NCBI GenBank assembly: GCA_017470485.1
Contig: JAFUYQ010000014.1
Coordinates: 62,001 to 126,000, forward strand
Length of the DNA: 64,000 nucleotides
Direction: 5' to 3'
DNA from: Synergistaceae bacterium
GTDB lineage: Bacteria > Synergistota > Synergistia > Synergistales > Aminobacteriaceae
In this document: positions 60,361 to 64,000 of the stretch, in pieces
Layout of the letters: each line of letters starts with the position of its first letter
Position numbering within the stretch: the first letter of the stretch is position 1
Notes under the pieces: model-generated
What the model was told of the DNA's origin: nothing
Database searches by the model: none
Seen by the model: only the letters and a program-made list of their open reading frames with translations
Made by a program: the position numbers and the translations under genes

Positions 60361-61434
60361 ATGAACAAGCGCAGAATTGACGAAATAGGAATAAGATATG
60401 TTGAAAGCCTTAAACTCTACGAGGAATACGCCGCTAGAATACGCAACCTCATTCAAGACCTCGTTGAAGTCGAAGGCGTTGAGTTCTATGCTATTGAGGG
60501 CTGGGCTGAACCTCCTGCTGAACTCCTTCGGCTTCTCTCAAACCTCGAAGAAAATGACCTAGCTGGTGTTGACCTCGTTACTGTAAGGGTACTCCTCCGA
60601 TTCCCAGCTGACGTTCTCAAAATTGAGTCCCTCATTAAATCAGAGTTCGATGTCGATTCTTCTCGTTCGCTCCCGTCCGACTCAAGAGTTCTGAAAGATC
60701 CCGGACGCTTCGGATACCCTGCTGTCGTCTACATACTCTCACTGTCGAAATCTCGTTCAACTCTCCGCGAATGGGAAAAGTATAAAGACCTCAATTTCCG
60801 CCTCGAACTAAGAACATTACTTCAAGAGGCTTGGGCTACTATCCTTCCCAAAGTCAGCCAGACCGTAGGCTCAGCCTCTGAGGACGAATTTAATCGAGAG
60901 TTGTTCCTTCTGGGCGCAATGCTCGAAAAAGCCGACAAAGGCTTCCTCACCCTACGTGATGAAATCAAAAGCGAAGCCCTCTTAGTCCCTCCGTCCCCTC
61001 AGAAGCCCCCTGAACCCGTAGCCGCTGAAACTGTCTTCAATGATGAGGAACTATATCAGTTATTCCGCGATGAACCCTCACTGCTCGCTCACTGGAACAG
61101 CAATTCCATTGAGGCAGGTTTCCCGGAGTTCACGCCGGACGCTAATTATCTCCGCGAAAGTTTCTCCTACCTCTGCAAAATCTTCAGGGCTTCAGGGATT
61201 GATACTCTCTCGGAAGTCAGACGCTTCCTCGCTGACATGGACAATGAGGACAAAGGGCTGAGGCAGTTAAAGACACTTCATGACACTTTCAGGGATAATC
61301 AGAACTGGAAAGTAGATCCTTTCTCGGCATTATTCCTTCTCGTTCTTAACTTCAGATGGGGCGTTCTCAAAGATAAAAACCTCACCGCCCTTGACATTAA
61401 GAAGGGCTCAGACCGTATAAGCGGTACAGATTAA
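60361..61434 (+). CDS. RelA/SpoT-domain protein ((p)ppGpp synthetase-like)
   Basis: A 357-residue protein. The N-terminal 160 residues follow the RelA/SpoT synthetase layout: Y-E-E-Y-A-A-R-I-R-N-L-I, D-L-A-G-V-D-L-V-T-V-R-V-L-L, G-Y-P-A-V-V-Y-I (for G-Y-x-S-V-H) and L-R-T-L-L-Q-E-A-W-A-T-I (for Q-I-R-T-x-x-Q-x-A-W-A). Several synthesis residues are not in their usual form, so activity is uncertain. The rest (about 160-357) is helical with a Pro-rich break near residue 217; no TPR or HD domain is seen. Small RelA-like proteins make or regulate (p)ppGpp, or act as toxins in phage defence. No ribosome site precedes the ATG. It is followed by plsY after 22 bases. Confidence 0.75.
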   Translation: MNKRRIDEIGIRYVESLKLYEEYAARIRNLIQDLVEVEGVEFYAIEGWAEPPAELLRLLSNLEENDLAGVDLVTVRVLLRFPADVLKIESLIKSEFDVDSSRSLPSDSRVLKDPGRFGYPAVVYILSLSKSRSTLREWEKYKDLNFRLELRTLLQEAWATILPKVSQTVGSASEDEFNRELFLLGAMLEKADKGFLTLRDEIKSEALLVPPSPQKPPEPVAAETVFNDEELYQLFRDEPSLLAHWNSNSIEAGFPEFTPDANYLRESFSYLCKIFRASGIDTLSEVRRFLADMDNEDKGLRQLKTLHDTFRDNQNWKVDPFSALFLLVLNFRWGVLKDKNLTALDIKKGSDRISGTD

Positions 61435-61456
61435 TATACAGGAGGTATAAATTTCA

Positions 61457-62089
61457 ATGCGAAGTATTATTTTATGGGTTATAGTTTCGTACCTTATAGG
61501 CTCATTCCCGACCGGCTATGTCGTAACTAAACTCTTTCACAGGGATTCATCAGGAAAACGCGACGGCCTCGATATTCGTACTATCGGTTCAGGCGCAATC
61601 GGTGCCACTAATGTTGGAAGGGCTATGGGGCCTGTATGGTCATGGTTCACCGCAATCGTTGACATGCTGAAGGGCGCATTTGCTCTTCTCCTTGCCGCTC
61701 ACATCGCGCCTGCTGAGGAACAGGAACTTATTGCCGCCGTCTCGGCGTTCGCGGTCGTAATAGGACATAATTACCCAGTATGGTTAAAGTTCAAAGGCGG
61801 CAAGGGTGTTGCTACTACTTACGGGACATTGTTCTTCATCTGGCCGTATAAATCGTTCGCCGCTGTTCTTCTCTGCGGAGGGCTTTGGTACGTCATAAGG
61901 GGCGTTACTCATATCGTCTCGCTCGCGTCAATGCTCTCATTGGCGGCAATATCTCTCTGTTTCGCTATGCTGGGCGCGCCCGTAACGTTTACGGTTCTTG
62001 CGGCAGTGCTTGCGCTTCTCTGCGTGTGGAGGCACAGAACTAACATCATCAGAATCATTAACGGCACTGAAAACAAGTGGAAAGGCTAA
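61457..62089 (+). CDS. plsY: Acyl-phosphate glycerol-3-phosphate acyltransferase PlsY
   Basis: A 210-residue membrane protein with five or so spans and the PlsY motifs S-Y-L-I-G-S-F-P-T-G-Y near residue 11, G-S-G-A-I-G-A-T-N-V-G-R near 44 and G-H-N-Y-P-V-W-L-K-F-K-G-G-K-G-V-A-T-T near 102. It transfers an acyl group from acyl phosphate to glycerol 3-phosphate, the first step of phospholipid synthesis. AGGAGG precedes the ATG. It is somewhat separated from the acyl-phosphate source (PlsX), which is not in the window. Confidence 0.95.
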   Translation: MRSIILWVIVSYLIGSFPTGYVVTKLFHRDSSGKRDGLDIRTIGSGAIGATNVGRAMGPVWSWFTAIVDMLKGAFALLLAAHIAPAEEQELIAAVSAFAVVIGHNYPVWLKFKGGKGVATTYGTLFFIWPYKSFAAVLLCGGLWYVIRGVTHIVSLASMLSLAAISLCFAMLGAPVTFTVLAAVLALLCVWRHRTNIIRIINGTENKWKG

Positions 62090-62095
62090 TCAAAA

Positions 62096-62141
62096 AGACC
62101 TCCTGAAAAATCTCATACGCTCAGAGAAATTTCGGAGGTCT
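62096..62141. terminator. Bidirectional terminator between plsY and the cysteine-desulfurase-like gene
   Basis: AGACCTCC (62096-62103) pairs with GGAGGTCT (62134-62141), with inner TGAAA/TTTC pairs. On the plus strand ATTTTCTTTC follows; on the minus strand the T-run is TTTTT. The two flanking genes converge here. Confidence 0.85.
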
Positions 62142-62161
62142 ATTTTCTTTCTTCCTGAAAG

Positions 62162-63310
62162 CTACAGCAGCGTCTTCAGTGCATAAATAAATTCACCTGC
62201 TTCCCCTGTGTCCGTAAAATATCCCGGCGATACTCTCAATGTCCCCTGCGGAAACGTCCCTAACGTCTTATGCGCTGACGGCGAACAATGAAGTCCCGGC
62301 CTCGTCTCAAATCCTAAACGCGACAGGCCGTCCGCTAAAATCCCGTTGTCCTTCCCCTCAATGTTGAACGAAAATACAGGCAGTCTCCCCTTCATCTCGG
62401 TAAGTCCCGACAAAATCATTCCGTCAATTCCCTTTAAGCCCTCAAGGAAATATTGCCCCGTCTCGTTCTCGCGTTCCGAAATCTTCCCGATACCTTCAGA
62501 GTTCAGCCAGTCCAACGCCGAATTTAACCCTGCTATTCCCGGAAGGTTAGGTGTTCCTGACTCGAACTTGTCGGGCATTTCATCAGGCTGAGTCTCCAAA
62601 TGCGAATAGCTCCCTGTACCTCCTGTTATTAAAGGCTCGACTCGTTCCGCAAATTCACGGTTCCAGATTATTCCGCCCGTTCCCTGAGGCCCCATGAGAG
62701 ATTTATGACCGGTGAAGCACAATGCGGCCAGCCCCAATTCTGACGCATTAACCGGAATAACTCCTGCTGTCTGTGCAGTATCAAGCACAAGAGGCACTGA
62801 ATGTTTACGGCAGATTTCGGCGGCCTCCTCAACAGGCTGAACAGTTCCGCAGACATTGCTTGCATGACTCATAACCATAAGGTCATATTTCACAGAGTCC
62901 AATTCGCGTTTAATGTCCTCAGCTTTTACAAGCCCTCTCGAATCGCCCTGAACAATTCCGATTTTCAATCCCTTTGACTCTAAGGCTCTCAACGGCCTCA
63001 TGACCGCGTTGTGTTCCATTGAGGTTGTGAGGACTCTCATTCCTTCGCGGAGATAACCCCTCAATACAACGTTCAGCGATTCTGTGATGTTGGCGGTGAA
63101 AGTTACAAACATAGGGTCATCGTCATAGCCGCCGAAAAATTCAGCGAGTTTAATACGGCAGTCAAGCATTATGTTCAAAGTCTTCATATCACGCTGGGAA
63201 TTGCTCCCTCTCGATGAGTTTGCGCCGCCGGTGAGCATGAAATCACGGACTGCATTAACGACACATTCAGGCTTCGGCCATGTAGTAGCTGCGTTGTTGA
63301 GGTAGCCCAA
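62162..63310 (-). CDS. Cysteine desulfurase-like class V aminotransferase
   Basis: A 382-residue PLP enzyme. His100 in S-M-E-H-N-A-V stacks on the cofactor, Asp in V-L-D-T-A-Q-T-A-G binds the pyridine N, and Lys203 in F-T-G-H-K-S-L-M-G forms the Schiff base. A catalytic Cys is present late, R-P-G-L-H-C-S-P (about residue 342), as in SufS-type desulfurases. It would release sulfur from cysteine for iron-sulfur clusters or other sulfur needs. No scaffold or other SUF gene is adjacent, so the in vivo partner is unknown. The TTG start comes directly after the response-regulator stop, with GGGAGGG upstream. Confidence 0.88.
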   Translation of the reverse strand: MGYLNNAATTWPKPECVVNAVRDFMLTGGANSSRGSNSQRDMKTLNIMLDCRIKLAEFFGGYDDDPMFVTFTANITESLNVVLRGYLREGMRVLTTSMEHNAVMRPLRALESKGLKIGIVQGDSRGLVKAEDIKRELDSVKYDLMVMSHASNVCGTVQPVEEAAEICRKHSVPLVLDTAQTAGVIPVNASELGLAALCFTGHKSLMGPQGTGGIIWNREFAERVEPLITGGTGSYSHLETQPDEMPDKFESGTPNLPGIAGLNSALDWLNSEGIGKISERENETGQYFLEGLKGIDGMILSGLTEMKGRLPVFSFNIEGKDNGILADGLSRLGFETRPGLHCSPSAHKTLGTFPQGTLRVSPGYFTDTGEAGEFIYALKTLL

Positions 63311-63949
63311 TCAATATCCCTCCCTTATCGCGTAACGCACTAATCCGGCCATGCTCGTACAGCCGGTCTTCTCCATGATGTGCCGCCTATGAACATCGAC
63401 TGTATTTTTGCTGATTGAGAGGTCGTAGGCGATTTCCTTAGCGTTCTTTCCTCCTGCCAAGAGCTTCAGAACCTCGCGCTCTCTTTCCGAAAGAAGACGC
63501 GCTGAATTTCTCTCGTCCTCCTTCAGAAGTCTCAGGTAATCCTCCACCAATACCTCAAGCGATGAACGCGCAATGTAAAACTGACCGCCCATTACTGTTC
63601 TTATTGCCTCGTAAAGTTCTGAGGAGGTGCATTCCTTGAGAATATAGCCTCTTGCGCCTGCCCTTAGACTCTCGACGATGAGTTCGCGGCTGTTGTACAT
63701 CGAGAGCATTATCGCTCTGACTTCGGGCATCTTTGGGAGTATGCGCTTGAGTGCTTTAACTCCGCTCAACTCCGGCATTGATATATCCATGAGTATTATG
63801 TCGGGTTTGATTCTCTCAGCCTCCTCGACCGCCTGCAAACCGTTCTTAGCCTGTCCCGAAAGTTCAAGGTCAGGATTCTTCTTCATGAGTTCGGCCAGAC
63901 CCTCAATGAAGAGTTTGTGATCGTCCGCTAAAAGTATTCTTGTCGTCAT
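63311..63949 (-). CDS. NarL/FixJ-type two-component response regulator
   Basis: A 212-residue regulator. Receiver domain: acidic D9/D10 in L-L-A-D-D-H, phospho-acceptor Asp55 in I-L-M-D-I-S-M-P, and Lys105 or so in Y-I-L-K-E. C-terminal LuxR/NarL-type HTH (about 150-205): L-S-E-R-E-R-E-V-L-K-L-L-A-G-G-K-N-A-K-E-I-A and S-I-S-K-N-T-V-D-V-H-R-R-H-I. It binds DNA when phosphorylated by a partner kinase. Its ATG overlaps by four bases the stop of the upstream frame, which may encode that kinase. The following desulfurase gene directly abuts it, so the two are probably co-transcribed. Confidence 0.93.
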   Translation of the reverse strand: MTTRILLADDHKLFIEGLAELMKKNPDLELSGQAKNGLQAVEEAERIKPDIILMDISMPELSGVKALKRILPKMPEVRAIMLSMYNSRELIVESLRAGARGYILKECTSSELYEAIRTVMGGQFYIARSSLEVLVEDYLRLLKEDERNSARLLSEREREVLKLLAGGKNAKEIAYDLSISKNTVDVHRRHIMEKTGCTSMAGLVRYAIREGY

Positions 63950-64000
63950 GTAATATCTCTCCTTTCTTCATCTTCAACGGACATGTCATGACAGCCATTA
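63946..64000 (-). CDS. C-terminal end of the gene upstream of the response regulator (partial, possibly sensor kinase)
   Basis: Only 17 codons lie in the window; the frame is open from the edge and ends with a TGA that overlaps the regulator ATG by four bases. The residues (ending E-D-E-E-R-R-D-I-T) have no diagnostic motif. The overlap suggests a cognate sensor kinase gene, which is inference from the usual arrangement. Confidence 0.45.
   Translation of the reverse strand, partial: NGCHDMSVEDEERRDIT

Overview
The window reads as a chromosomal segment of a motile, Gram-negative-type (diderm) bacterium, probably an anaerobe. It carries lipid A and LPS-export genes (lpxI, lpxB, an LptF/G permease, lptC, lptD), a flagellar operon in the order common to Firmicutes and Synergistota, a rubredoxin end, a DUF3798-type transport cluster, peptide and amino-acid ABC transporters and several toxin-antitoxin modules. 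The LpxI (not LpxH) route together with the Firmicutes-like flagellar order points to Synergistota (Synergistaceae-like). That placement is inference from gene content; no rRNA or tRNA gene is visible. TTG start codons are frequent, and many promoters look like an extended -10 (TGnTATAAT) without a recognisable -35.

Layout. 1-2.1 kb: the end of a rubredoxin, a bidirectional terminator and an amylosucrase on the minus strand. 2.1-15.2 kb: a minus-strand flagellar operon, transcribed fliE-fliF-fliG-fliH-fliI-[RelBE-type toxin-antitoxin]-fliJ-lytic transglycosylase-motE-like-fliK-flgD-flgE. 15.2-22.9 kb: a divergent plus-strand run of overlapping genes: a DUF4139 exported protein, a membrane protein with PAS-like and degenerate GGDEF-like parts, lptF/G, lpxI, a dicarboxylate symporter with an unusual soluble N-terminus, and lpxB. 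22.9-26.2 kb: a nickel/cobalt ECF transporter. 26.2-36 kb, minus strand: a polar amino-acid ABC transporter, a TIR-transmembrane-Sel1 protein, and a Dpp/Opp-type peptide transporter whose first permease seems to start at ATT. 36-39.2 kb: a lipoprotein with a VWA domain, apparently split by a frameshift. 39.2-40.6 kb: hicAB between two small exported proteins.

40.6-46.9 kb: a precorrin-2 dehydrogenase, a LysM/M23 cell-wall peptidase, pyrG and two uncharacterised exported proteins. 46.9-48.9 kb: an ankyrin protein whose 5' end overlaps what looks like the right end of an IS200/IS605-type tnpB element, then two tandem RelBE-like modules, the first with a truncated toxin. 48.9-53 kb: lptC, lptD, a class IV aminotransferase and a phosphate acyl(butyryl)transferase. 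53.1-59.9 kb: a second ankyrin protein, then an ABC transporter of unknown substrate (DUF3798 binding protein, double ATPase, two permeases, a small membrane protein). 59.9-64 kb: a remnant of a PD-(D/E)XK/Rpn-type gene, a RelA/SpoT-domain protein that may be translated from a leaderless mRNA, plsY, a cysteine-desulfurase-like enzyme, and a NarL-type response regulator preceded by the end of a probable sensor gene.

Functionally, most of the window is envelope biology (lipid A, LPS export, phospholipid and peptidoglycan) plus motility and nutrient import. The accessory layer, made of toxin-antitoxin modules, ankyrin/Sel1/TIR proteins and mobile-element relics, is inserted between and inside these conserved operons, and the most unusual observations lie there.
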